Origin: Ettlia oleoabundans
Lineage: Eukaryota; Chlorophyta; Chlorophyceae; Chlamydomonadales
Reading direction: 5' to 3'
Assembly: GCA_019693395.1 (NCBI GenBank)
Contig: JAAMXP010005540.1
Coordinates: 1 to 29,709, forward strand
DNA length: 29,709 nucleotides
The position numbers and the translations under genes are program-made. Shown here one piece after another: positions 1 to 10,027 of this stretch (the stretch's first letter is position 1; each line of letters opens with the position of its first letter). Under the pieces are notes generated by a model. The model made no database searches. It was given only the letters and a program-made list of their open reading frames with translations, and was not told the DNA's origin.

Positions 1-404
1 TCGCTTTGGTTGCACTACCGCCCACATAACCTGTCCAGACGGGCGCATCTACAGTCCGGAGGCTTTGCATATGGCAGCACCCGCCTGCAGTATTTGTTCC
101 AAAAAATGCCTTCATAGGCCAACCTTCTTAGTATCACAGCAAGAGCCTGAGGGATATTTTCTACCTCCTGCTGCTGGAATTGGTCGGAACGCAGATAAAT
201 TGGTGCATATGCACCAATACTACCTACCAGCTGATCATCACGCCTGCCACCCACAGCAAACAGCAGTACCTGCAGCTACAGTGTGCCGGTGCAATATTGC
301 GCAACGCATGCGTTGAAGGTAGATCGTCCTTGGCCCATCAACCCAAACACCACACTCATGGCGCCAGGACGCTCAGTACGTCTTCACCTCACCACAACCT
401 GCAG
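1..404. other. Unresolved upstream part of the bromodomain gene, probably intron
   Basis: No convincing exon could be tied in phase to the exon at 405. Short open stretches exist on both strands, but none shows the first half of a bromodomain or a WD40 repeat. A branch/pyrimidine-like tract and gcag immediately precede position 405. Confidence 0.4.
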
Positions 405-2367
405 GTGGCTCTGCCGCTGTCGCTTCAAGAGGTGGAGGCCCGTCTGGCCTCTGGCTACTACCGCCAGCCAGAAGCGCTGGTCAGCGACCTTTCCACCATC
501 GCCGCCAATGCCGCTGCATTCAACGGCGAGGACAGTGAGCTGGCGGAGGATGCGGTGGCGCTGGCGCAGTATCTTACGGCGGTACTACAGGGGCAGGTGA
601 GCGGCAGCTGGGTATTGCGTTGAAAACCACGGTTTCCGGGGCCTGGGAGGATCAGGTGGGGTACTCCGTTGCGAGCCAGTTGTTGCAGGGCCAAGTTGGA
701 GGCGGGGCGGCAGAATGGGTGGGTCTGGGTCTTGCATAAAATACCGGCTGGGGATGCATTGCTCAAGCATTGTAAAAGAAAAATTTAACAGCTGCCGACC
801 TGCCTGCATGGTTTGCGCAACACCGCCGCTGGCTGGTTGTCACCTGTTGACTGCTGTATGCGTGTTCTGCTGCACTGCTACGCCACAGGAGGTGGACCTT
901 GCTGCCTATGCCACCTTCCCGGAAGATCTAGCGGCGGCAGAGGCTGCAGAAGAAACACCAACAGCTGGCAGAGGGCGTGGGGGCGTCGGCGGCGGTCGGC
1001 ATAGCACCCGGCGGCACCAGCGGGACCAGCAGCAGCAGCAGCAGGAGCAGGAGAGCGCTGAGCTGGCAATGCCGGATCTGCAGCAGCTGCTTCATCAGAA
1101 TGCGGGTCTGCCGCCGCCGCCGCTGCCGCTGCCACTGCCGCCGCCGCAGCAGCCAAGCCCGCAAGATGCAGCCGCAACAGGCGCAGGCCTTGGTGGGGGG
1201 GCGGTGACAGGACCAGGGCGAGTGGTTGCTTCTGGGATGCGTGTGCGCTTTACAGTCCCCACACACCTCAGACTGGCAGCTTCACAAGCACTACATGGGG
1301 TGGCAGCCGCAGCGACAGGGGCCGGAGCAGGAGAGCAGGGCGGCGTGCAGCAGGCGGCGCCACTTGAGGGTACAGTTGGTGCGGCACGGGGCGAGCTGCA
1401 GGGAGGTGGTGAAGCGGCGGCTCGGTCTCTGCCACAGCCTGGCCAGGAAGCAGCAGGTCCCAGTGCCGCGCAGTCGAATGGCGGTGGAGAGGGGGTCCCA
1501 GTTGTGGAGCCGCCACCCGGCCTGTTTGCGGATGTTGCTGCTGCGCTGATGGCAGGGACAATGGCTGGTGAGGTTGCGGCGCCAGCAGAGCCACCACGCG
1601 TGCATGGATTGGCTAGCGAGACGGTGGAGGCAGCAGCGCTGCCTGCAGATTGGTTCGCAGCGCTGCCCATGCCAGCTGCAGCAGGCGGGGAGCACGGCCA
1701 CAGCTGGCCGGGGGGAGCGGCTATCCAGCAGGATGCCCAGCCGCAGCGGCATGCCGCTAGAAGGAGGGGCTCTGGAGCTTGCAGCCGGCATAGGAGCGTG
1801 AGCGATGACGGTTCAGACTACGAGGAGGAGGAGGAGGCAGGCAGCAGCAGCGAGAGTGGGGGTGGTGCGCGGCGACGCCAGCGGGGGCGGAATACGGCAA
1901 CCACACATCGGAGACATCAGAAGCAGGGGCAGGAGCAAGAGCGGCAGGAGGGTAGAAGGGCCAGCAGGCGCGCGGTGCAGCGGCGGAGCTACCGTGAGAG
2001 CGATGGGGAGGAGGCAGAGGGGCAGGGGGATGTTGGTGCGGGCTGGGCACCAGCGGACGGCGCCTGGCAGCAAGCCTTCCAAACGCAGCAGCCCGCGCCC
2101 CGTGTGCCGCAGCGGCAGCGACGCAAAGCTGCGCCATCTGCGGCGGCAAGGGGCGACGATGATGGTGAGTGGGTGCAGGGCATGGAGGAGGAGGGAGACG
2201 GGCGGGCACCCCAGTCTGCGGGGGAAGAAAGTTATCAACCTGAGGAAGAAAGCTCTGAACCCGGCAGTGAAGGGTCCTGGAGCGGCGGCAGCGGCAGCCA
2301 GCGCAAAAGAAGCAAGCAGCAGTCGCAGCGGCAGATCCGCTCCGGCAGGCGCCGCAGCCGACCTTGA
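405..2367 (+). CDS. BRWD/PHIP-type bromodomain protein, C-terminal part (5' end outside or unresolved)
   Basis: Two exons are supported: 405-596 and 889-2367, both in phase 0, with acceptors after gcag (404) and cacag (888) and a donor gtgagc at 597. The first encodes the second half of a bromodomain: a PLSLQEVEARL helix, then GYYR, then NAAAFN, the pattern of BRWD/PHIP bromodomains where YYR and NA.(T/A)FN sit just so. The Asn of the NAAAFN motif would be the acetyl-lysine-binding residue. The second exon (492 residues) is low complexity: Gln runs from a (CAG)6 tract at 1027, Ala/Gly/Pro-rich segments, then a C-terminal third of alternating acidic clusters and Arg/Lys/Gln/Ser stretches ending in basic residues. 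A chromatin-reader role in the nucleus follows from the family. The WD40 repeats and the first half of the bromodomain were not found; bases 1-404 look intronic or hold exons I could not place. Confidence 0.72.
1027..1044 (+). repeat. (CAG)6 trinucleotide run encoding Gln
   Basis: Six perfect CAG units inside the last exon of the bromodomain gene, continuing as mixed CAG/GAG triplets. They encode a Gln/Glu run. Confidence 0.85.
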
Positions 2368-2431
2368 CGCGTAGCCAAGAGCTGCTGTGCGTTTTGACTC
2401 GGACCTGTTATTTATCCTGGGCATCATAAAA

Positions 2432-2436
2432 TGTAA
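2432..2436 (+). terminator. TGTAA poly(A) signal of the bromodomain gene
   Basis: TGTAA, the usual green-algal polyadenylation motif, lies 65 bases after the TGA at 2365-2367. Confidence 0.6.
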
Positions 2437-3007
2437 GCCTTGAGGGTGTGACATCAAGCGCACATCCTCGCCAATGAAGGCCACAGCAACAGTGGCGGTG
2501 CCCGCCCTCCCCATCAAAACTCGGTCAGCCTTGGATGCAGCACTGATTGGGCTGCCGTGTTGATGGATGTTATATACTGCCCTGGGTTGAAGCAAGTCCT
2601 CCTGACGAGGCATCAAGCCCGACTTGATTGAAGTGTGTATGGATATATGCCGTCCACATATAAAGCACCGCCGCCAGCCGCTGCGCTGGGTGACGCGCTG
2701 CCACCTCATCACCTCGCATCAGAAGCACGGTCGCGGTTTCCGCCGGAGAACCACTTACACTTGGATCATATCATGAGCCCATTCCCCGAGCCCCTTCTGC
2801 TGGTGAGACCGTTGAGGTTTGGGCCCCAATTGTGCGGGGAGGCTAAGCCGACGCAGACGTTTGCACGCTGCACATTTCACTTGGTATGACTCATTTGCAG
2901 CGAGCAAGTGGCAGCGCCGGGAGGGTTACGGAGGGCCTTTGCCCGGCCCGGTGGAACTTGTTAGCTGCCCGTTAAACGTCACGTGGTATGGCACCAATGA
3001 TTGAGGG
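2437..3007. other. Intergenic stretch, no gene seen
   Basis: About 570 bases between the poly(A) signal of the bromodomain gene and the next open frame. The only open frames are short with no family likeness. A CACGTG core (G-box-like) is present near 2981-2986 and could belong to the promoter of the following gene; this is inference only. Confidence 0.4.
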
Positions 3008-3317
3008 ATGCCACATTTAATTCCCTCTGCCCGCCGCTTGCTTGTATCGCCACCGCACCTCCGCCGCCCCGCCCCGCCCCGCACCTGCCCCGTCGCAGCT
3101 GGGCTCTGTGGCTGGTATTGCAGGCCTCACATTTGCGAGCTTCACGGCAGTCAGCTACTTGGAAGTAAAGCGCAGGATAGACGATCAGATTGCTGCTGGA
3201 GAGGATCCTTACGAGCTTCGCGTGCCGCAGCGTGTGGAGCAGCGTGCCCAGCCGCCCAGGAAAGCAGGCAGCGGCGGCGGCAAGAAGAAAGCGAGCAGCA
3301 GCAAGCGCAGGAAGTAG
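3008..3317 (+). CDS. Possible small single-pass membrane protein, unknown function
   Basis: A 73-codon open segment from 3099 to the TAG at 3315-3317 encodes one hydrophobic helix (start GSVAGIAGLTFASFTAVSYL), a charged stretch with DPYELRVP, and a Lys/Ser/Gly-rich tail. No ATG opens this frame directly. The best model uses ATG 3008-3010, 12 codons, a 55-base C-rich intron (3044-3098, gt...cgcag) and then the open segment, giving 85 residues. A TTG at 3042 is in frame but is unlikely as a start. The stop lies only 96 bases before the tetraspanin ATG and no TGTAA is visible between them, so this could also be a misread 5' leader of the next gene. I do not recognise the protein. Confidence 0.33.
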
Positions 3318-3413
3318 CCTGGCAGTTGTGCAGTAGCGCCGGATCCCCCAGCTGGAATTAGTTAGATCACAACGTGCTAGTGGGCAAAATACAGTACAGT
3401 ATTGCCAGCAGAC

Positions 3414-5281
3414 ATGTACTGCCCCATGCCGCCCGACCCGCTGCCACCCGGCCCGCGGGTCACCAACCCCATTGCGCCTCTGCTGCGCCTGCTGCTGCGG
3501 GCTTTCAACGTGATCCTTGCGGCCGTGGCGCTGCTCATCATTGGAGCTGCATTGTGGATGGGCCAGGAGTATCGGCATCGTGGCGGTGATGTGCCGCCGC
3601 CAGAGCCACCGCCAACTGCTGCACAGGAGCCCCTGCAGCAGCCAGCGATTGGCGGCTTGCTGGCAGCCATGGTTGCCCTGGGGGGTCGGAGTCCTGGGTG
3701 GCGCTTCTATGTGGCGCCCTGGCTGCAAGCTGCCATGGCGAGCTCTCCTTGGTGAGTTTGCCCTGCTAGGACATCCTCCCCTTCCTGTGGTCCTGCTGTG
3801 GTGGCGGGCCTCTACCCCTCCTGCATGCTCAGCGTCTGGCTAGCATCCTGCTTGGTTGAAAGGCAAAAAGATGAACCTCCAGCTGCCGATTACGCCTATG
3901 CCTGGTGCCTGCTGTGACAGTTTGCTGCTGCCACGTGCATGTGCCTGCTGAGGCCTGGACGCCCCACAACGGCCTCCCTCCTTCTCCTGCCCTTCCTCTG
4001 TTCTCTGCCAAAACTTCCTCTCTTTTCCCTGCGCCTTCATGCACCGTACCGCCGCAGGTTCCTTTACCTTGTCGCCGGTACCGGTGTGTACTGCTTCCTG
4101 ACCGCCCTCTGTGGCCTGGCGGGCGTCAAGCGGGACCGTCAGCACCAGCTGTCGCTCTATATTGCTCTTCTGGCCCTGCTGGTGCTGGCAGAGGCGGGAG
4201 TCACGCTGCTGCTGCTCACTGAAAATTCTTGGAGGGAGCGCATCCCGGGTGCGACAGGCTGTCCCCTGCATGCAGTGCCCTGCGCATGCTGTGCCTTGTG
4301 CGTGCTGTGCCCTGCTCATCTGCATGCTGTGGCCTGTGCATGCTGTGCCTTGCTCATCTGGATGCCATGACAGTCATAGTCAAGGTCAGGCCTGTCACAG
4401 TAGTCGGGCTGCGAGCTGTCTATGTGCATGCTGGTTGTGAGCACCTTGTGCAGTGCCTGCTGTTGCTGTGACCTGTTGGCCGGATTTGCGTCCTTTTACA
4501 GCCATCAGCGTGTCTGCTCGGTTGCAGCACCTGCCAGGCAACCCACGCAACCCTCTGCACTCGTGCAGATGACCCCTCGGGACGCTGGCGTCAGGCGCAG
4601 GATTGGATAGCCGCCAATGCCCGCGTGGCTCGGCTGATAGCGGTGGGCACGCTCTGTGTTGAGTTGGTGGTACTGGCAGCTGCCTGCTGGCTTCAGGCCA
4701 TCTACACGGCAGCCTATGAAGCTTGGATCGATGGCGTTGAGGAGCAATCTGAGCGAACAAGGGTGGCGTTGAACCGCACAGTGGTGGAGACATATGCAGG
4801 TAGGTTGATGGTGGGTGCATAGTTGGTGCGTAGAAGGTAGAACAGAAGGCAGACGCAGCGATTGAATGGGTGGGATCTTGTAACTTAACTGACACCCAAA
4901 AGCCTTGTATAGCAAGTTGCATGAAGTTTGTTAACATTTGATGACTGTGGCTCTTGAATGCTGAAAAGCGAAGCCGCCTTGCACTTATGGTACCAGCGCC
5001 CAGGGAACAGCCTGCTTGCGCTCCTGGGTGCTGGTACATGGCAGCATGGCGAGGGCTAGGCTTCCATGTATTGTGGGTTCCTTGAATCAATGGTTCGGTT
5101 TCAGGCCATTACCAAATCAGCTGACACACGTTGCACCCAGTGCCCTGCCATACTTGCAGGCGGCAGCGGTTCATCCTGGTCGGCGCGGCTGCGGGCCAAG
5201 TATGGGGTGGAGCCATCGGCGCTGGAAGCAACCACCAATGCAGCGCGCCAGGCGGCTGCACTGCAGGACGACCTACCCTGA
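3414..5281 (+). CDS. Tetraspanin-like protein of the plant TOM2A/TET18-20 type
   Basis: Four exons, 3414-3751, 4058-4248, 4569-4799 and 5160-5281, keep one frame and give 293 residues. Donors are gtgagt, gtgcga and gtaggt; acceptors all end in cag. Four hydrophobic helices lie near residues 31-49, 114-135, 143-166 and 199-221. After helix 3 comes ENSWRERIPDDPSGRW, closely like the SWKEDIP segment between helices 3 and 4 of plant TOM2A-type tetraspanins, and that loop is short (about 30 residues) as in that group. There is no CCG motif or large extracellular loop of the animal type. A Pro-rich insertion (residues about 55-85) separates helices 1 and 2. The C-terminal tail is hydrophilic. Family members are membrane organisers; the role here is unknown. 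The start at 3414 is the first ATG of the frame; an in-frame TTG at 3402 is ignored. Confidence 0.75.
4285..4360 (+). repeat. Tandem repeat, 38 bp x 2, in tetraspanin intron 2
   Basis: Units 4285-4322 and 4323-4360 start with catgctgtg and end with ctgctcatctg or ttgctcatctg; they differ at a few bases. Each unit itself holds two related TGCTGTG half-units. Confidence 0.8.
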
Positions 5282-5525
5282 TGGAACGGCACGACCAAGT
5301 TAGATATTGAACGAATGACGCTTTGCGCCCGCAGCGAGCGGGCATGCCGCCCAGAAGCAGCGCAACCTGAGCTGTGTACTGCGGCTGGCTGGGTATCATA
5401 TGCGACAGACTTTTGCTGGCGCCGAATTGTTTTGTTGGGGTTACTCTCGGACCTGTCCCAGTTTCCTTCAAGCGACGGGGCTTTGCTGGTTTCGAACCGG
5501 CATACCATGCGGCTGACCCGCCCAG

Positions 5526-5530
5526 TGTAA
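5526..5530 (+). terminator. TGTAA poly(A) signal of the tetraspanin-like gene
   Basis: TGTAA 245 bases after the TGA at 5279-5281 and 115 bases before the next start codon. The rest of 5282-5644 shows no gene. Confidence 0.55.
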
Positions 5531-5644
5531 CTTTCGCCCTATCCACGGAGGCCGATTGCTCTTAAGACCGTCAAAGCAGGCGACTTCGTGGCGGAGCGAC
5601 TGTGCGAGGTTGTGGCATCCAGCAAAAATTCTGCCCTAGACACC

Positions 5645-8600
5645 ATGAAGCTTGCAAGCGCTCAGTCAGTCAGGGTATTGCTGCTCGCAACTGCCTGTGG
5701 TGCGATTGAGTGCCGAAATAGCGACGCGCCACGGGACCAGCACTTTTTGGGCATCGCTGCCGCCGCCGCAGCGCGCACAGGAGCGCCAGCACAAGGGCTG
5801 CTCCTGCCACCAGCCCGGCACAGCACAGCCTGCGCACTGGCAGGCGGCTGGTGCCCCCTTGAAGTTCAGCCGCCGTGGCAGCATCAATACGGGCACACGC
5901 TCAGCAGCCTGAACGGCAGCACCTCCAGCACCCACGTGTCTGCCGCGGAGCATGAACCTCCGGACGAGCCAATTCCACACAAGGCGCTGCTGCCGCTGTC
6001 ACCCTGGGACATGTTAGGAGTAGCACTTGCGGCGCTGGCGCTGTTGCTGGCTGCCTCTTGCGGCATTGGCGGCGGCGCAATATTAGTGCCCCTCAACCTT
6101 ATGGTCCTAGGTGAGCCGGCAGTGCGTTACTTGGCTGGCTGGCTGCCTGGCTAGGGGTCATGGGCAGTAGACTTTGGTCTGTAGCTCCTTACTTGGCGGG
6201 GGCCTGCAATCAGCGGTCGTTCACCGCCCCGCCGTAAGTTGCTGCAATCAAGTCTCACCAGCACCCAGCAATTAGCCGTGGGCCAGGCCCCCTTTCCCCG
6301 CCCCACCCTTGCACCTTTGTTGTTCCCCCCAGGCTTTGGGACCCCCAGCGCGGTAGCCCTGAGCAACGTCACCATCGTGGGAGGCACGCTGGCAAACCTT
6401 GCAATCAACGTGCGGCGGCGCCACCCACTGCGTGCCGGGCCGCTGATTGACTGGGACCTTATCCTGGTGATGGAGCCTAGCACGATACTGGGGGCCCTTG
6501 TGGGAGGATATCTCAACAAGGTGTGGCTTGGAGAAGGGAGGCTGCCAGTGAGAGTTTCTTGGGTCCATTACAAGTGGTCAATCTGGCTCGGTGATGGCCC
6601 CATAGGCTGTGAACCTTGGTTTGCCTCGGCCATAGGACCAGAGCCTGTGCACTTGGCCATATGGTTGGGTGGCAAGACATGGATGCACGGGACTCCCGGC
6701 AGCATAGTAATAGTGCTATCAGCGAACCACTGCGTGTACCTGATTCATCATGCAGGCCGCTGTTGGTGGCGCAAGCAGCCTTCTTTGACCGCCCCGCCTA
6801 TGCCATATTGATGACCTGCCTGCCGCTTGCACATGCTCCCTGCTTCTGTATGCGCTTGCAGGTGCTGCCGGGCTGGCTCACCACTGTGTGCCTATCGCTG
6901 TTGCTGGCAGCCATCACAATTAAGACAGCCACCAAGGCGGCAGAGATCAGGCGAAAGGAGAAGTTAATTGTAGCAGGCAGCCGGAGGAGGCTGTCCGTGA
7001 TTGGCTCCACTGATTTTGTGTTTGATGTGGAGGCCAGCAGCCCAGCGAGGAGCACACCGGCCAGCGATGCTGGCAGGCTGACTGGAAGCAGCAGCAGCCT
7101 CGGCAACGCCTTGGTGGATGATGAGCAGGGCATGAGGCATAACGGCACCCCCTCCCCTGTTGGACCGCTTGTGCTGCGTCCTGACAGTGCCCCCAGCAGC
7201 GGTGGTAGCCTGCTGGCGGAAGGGGGCTTGCTGTCTACTGCGGAACACAAGGCAACAGGCGCGGCTGCAGTGGTGTTGGAGGAGGCAAATGCTGTAGCTG
7301 CAGATGTCACGCCCCATCTGGCATCGCCACCAGCTGTGCAGCGACCAGCCAGCCGCCCCTTGCCCATTTCTGGGGCCCACCAGGCAGACGAGCTCACGCT
7401 TCCCCTGCTTACCCCCATGAAGTAAGTGTGATATTCTTATTGCAATATTCTGAGCATGCCTGCTATGAAATATCCTTTTGCAGCCAGTACAGTTGTGTTT
7501 GTTTGACCATCGCCAAAGAGGCGGGGCACTGGTGTCATCATCACGGCTTGAGACGACGCCTTGACCCTTACGCCTTTCTTTTGCCCGCTTTTGTGCTTGC
7601 CTGCTGCAGGGAGCCAGAGGAGACCCAACTGGACTACGGCATGGGTGCCCTTGCAGAGCAGAGTTCCCTGCAGAGCTCTGAAACCCTCCCATCCAAGTCG
7701 CTTGTCAGCAACTGGACTGTGGTGGGGATGCAGAATGTGAGCCGAAAGTCTGGTCAAGCCACAGCAGCCAGCCACGGCAGAAGCAGCAGTGGCGGCAGTC
7801 TGAACAAGCGGCAGCGGCCACTAGGCTGGCATGCGCAGCTGCCTTGGCACAAGCTTACTGTGCTGCTCCTGCTCCTGGCTGGTGAGTGAGCCACAAACTC
7901 AAGGCAATTGCGCAAGCCGCTCAAGTGTCTGCAGTGGTAGCACAGCTTGCGTCTTAATACTGTACGGACTGGCTCCTCAGTTGGCCTGCATGGCCACCTG
8001 CACTGGCTAACACCAACAAGCAAAGCTGCTCCGCTATCCTGCACACTACTTGTAAGCACTGCTGCTGACCCTTCGTTCCGCCGCAGGCGTAGTGGTAAGC
8101 GACGTTTTCAAGGGCTTGGCTGCCTGTCCCTCGCTGCCCTACTGGCTCGCTGCCACAGCCATGGCGCCCGTCACGCTGGCCACCCTCTTTGCAGTAAGGT
8201 GAGCCGCGGCTGCTTGCTCTCGCAAATGGTTGCTAAACCACTCACCTCGTGCCACCTAGACGCCCAGCTGGCAGAAGTCGACCTTGTAACCTTAGCAATC
8301 TTGGCAGCAAAAGACAGAGAGGCATTGGTGCTGGCGTCGTGCAGACTGTCAGCCTCTGCTGGTTGACATGGTTGCCTCTGCCCAAACGCATGCTTTGCAA
8401 TCTGCACCCAGCTGACTAACCTGCCGTTTGCGCGCTGCCTTACCACCGTACTGCCTTCCCGGGCCCCTGTTGTACCGCAGGTCATACCTGCTGCGCAAGG
8501 GCATCGTGCAGCGTGCCGCTGGGTGCCAGCCTCTGGAGGGAGACGTGGACTGGACCCCACGCTCCACCCTGCTCTACCCTGCGCTTTGCTCCTTTGCGGG

Positions 8601-9223
8601 ACTGGCGGCCGGCATCTTTGGCGTGGGCGGCGGCATCATCAAGGCAAGCCGGACTGCTTCTTGCTCTTGCTTTACGTGCGCCTGGCCTGGCCTGTCTGTT
8701 GACACCATTATAATCTTCACCCACGGTTGCCTCCTGCACCGCTGCATTGTGCTGCCCTGCACTGCTCCTCTTCGTCCCGATCTCAGCTGCAGGGCCCCTT
8801 GATGTTGAGATGCTTTGTGCTGCCCTGATCTTCTCTGCTCCTTCTTGACTTACCGTGCAGGGTCCCCTGATGCTTGAGATGGGTGTGCACCCTGAGGTGG
8901 CTGCTGCCACATCAGCCACCATGATCTTCTTCACCTCCGCCTCCGCATCTGTGGTGTTCATCTCCTTTGGGGCAGTGCAATGGGATTATGCGGCGCTGCT
9001 GTTTGCCACGGGGCTTGTGTCTACTGCAATAGGCCAGATGCTGGTGATGTGGGTCAATAGATATGTCAGGTCACGCAGCCTTCTGGTGTTTGTGATGGCT
9101 GCGGTGCTGGGGTTGAGCAGCGTGGTGCTGGCGGTGCAGGCAGTACAGGCCACGACTGCTGCTGCCGCTGCGCACCAACTGTGGCGCTTCCACGGCATCT
9201 GCCACGCCAACCGTTCTGCCTAA
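5645..9223 (+). CDS. TauE/SafE (TSUP) family membrane transporter
   Basis: Seven exons: 5645-6110, 6333-6520, 6862-7421, 7610-7881, 8087-8198, 8481-8643, 8861-9223; the phases agree throughout and give 707 residues. The start has a good context (caccATGa) and opens a signal-like segment (VRVLLLATACG). The membrane core begins near residue 123. The two inverted halves of the family are visible: GIGGGAILVP (140-149) followed by GFGTPSAVALSN, and GVGGGIIKGPLML (580-592) followed by ATSATMIFFTSASAS. A large hydrophilic, Ser/Gly-rich loop separates the halves (roughly residues 270-480). TSUP proteins move sulfur-containing or other small organic anions; the substrate here cannot be read from sequence. 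Intron 6 (8644-8860) is GC-AG (AAG|gcaagc) and contains a duplicated copy of its own 3' splice site. No TGTAA was found downstream. Confidence 0.9.
8749..8884 (+). repeat. 68-bp tandem duplication spanning a 3' splice site
   Basis: Units 8749-8816 and 8817-8884 both start gtgctgccctg and both contain a pyrimidine-rich tract, gcag and the first bases of an exon (after 8792 and after 8860). Spacing is 68 in both places. The downstream copy is the in-frame acceptor of TauE exon 7; the upstream copy lacks one base within the exon-like part. Confidence 0.82.
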
Positions 9224-10027
9224 AAAAGTATCCAATAACAGTGATTATAGCCTAATGCACATCCACTCCTGTTACCGGTATGCCCTCATGCATGGTCGCT
9301 GTACTGTGTTCACCTTGGCCTGCTCTGGGCTCAACAATGTGCTTGGGCCCCTGATGCACCGCGTGTAGTGCAGGTGCATGCACCTGCTTGCGCTTATAGC
9401 CGTCGACTGTTTGTTGACTTTGTGCAACTTACTGACGTGGAAAATTGGCCCAACTATTACATCTTTCATGCCCCTTCATCAACTTCAGGCTGCGCTCTTT
9501 TGTTTTTCAGAAACTCAATCTCATAGTGTTTTACCCCTGCTTGCAATATAGCTTCAAGCACTCAACCACATTTACATACATGTATACTAACAAGTTTAGT
9601 TCCACTGGAGACCACAGGTGGACCAGCGCATGTACAGCGCTGCCCACGCATGGGCGGCTATGTGGCGGCGGCAATTTGAAAGGAGTGTACATGCGCAGCG
9701 GTGCAAACCCTCCGCATCGTTCTTGCGTATTAAACCCCCAGTGCCAAACTGGAGACGGGGAGGCTGTAGCAAAATTCTAAGCAAGCAGAGGGAAGGTGTT
9801 GGCAACCCGGTCTGATCGTCGCCCATCTCGCTCGGGTGAGGTCACTACCATTCAATCGGCCGGGTTCTAGCAGCCAACCCTGCATTCTAGTGTCGCAAGG
9901 ACCTTGTCAATGTTTTGCTGCGACGGCTTCGTGACCCTCCCCGAGCTTGTCACGCAGCGGCTACTGTGCTGAAACTCGGGATGACGCCGCTGCGCCGCCT
10001 GCAGGCTGCAGGCTGACCAGCACCATC
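9224..10027. other. Intergenic stretch, no gene seen
   Basis: About 800 bases between the TauE stop and the ATG of the MIF4G gene. The sequence is less GC-rich than its surroundings around 9420-9600. Short open frames on both strands show no family likeness and no splice chain. It must hold the 3' end of the first gene and the promoter of the second, but no TGTAA or TATA-like element stands out. Confidence 0.5.

Noticed and set aside
1813..2712. 299-codon open frame on the minus strand
   Set aside because: It lies antisense to the low-complexity last exon of the bromodomain gene; GC-rich coding sequence often leaves open antisense frames, and the product shows no domain.
5105..5159. Tetraspanin exon 4 starting at 5105
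   Set aside because: Joined to the strong donor at 4800 it gives a stop after a few codons; the acceptor at 5159 keeps the frame with the same donor and was chosen.
5488..5530. TTCGAAACC-like T-arm on the minus strand, suggesting a tRNA or tRNA-derived element
   Set aside because: A T-loop with a near-perfect stem can be drawn, but no matching acceptor stem, D-arm or seven-base anticodon loop was found at tRNA spacing, and the stem has a mismatch. The gtgtaac here fits the poly(A) signal of the preceding gene.
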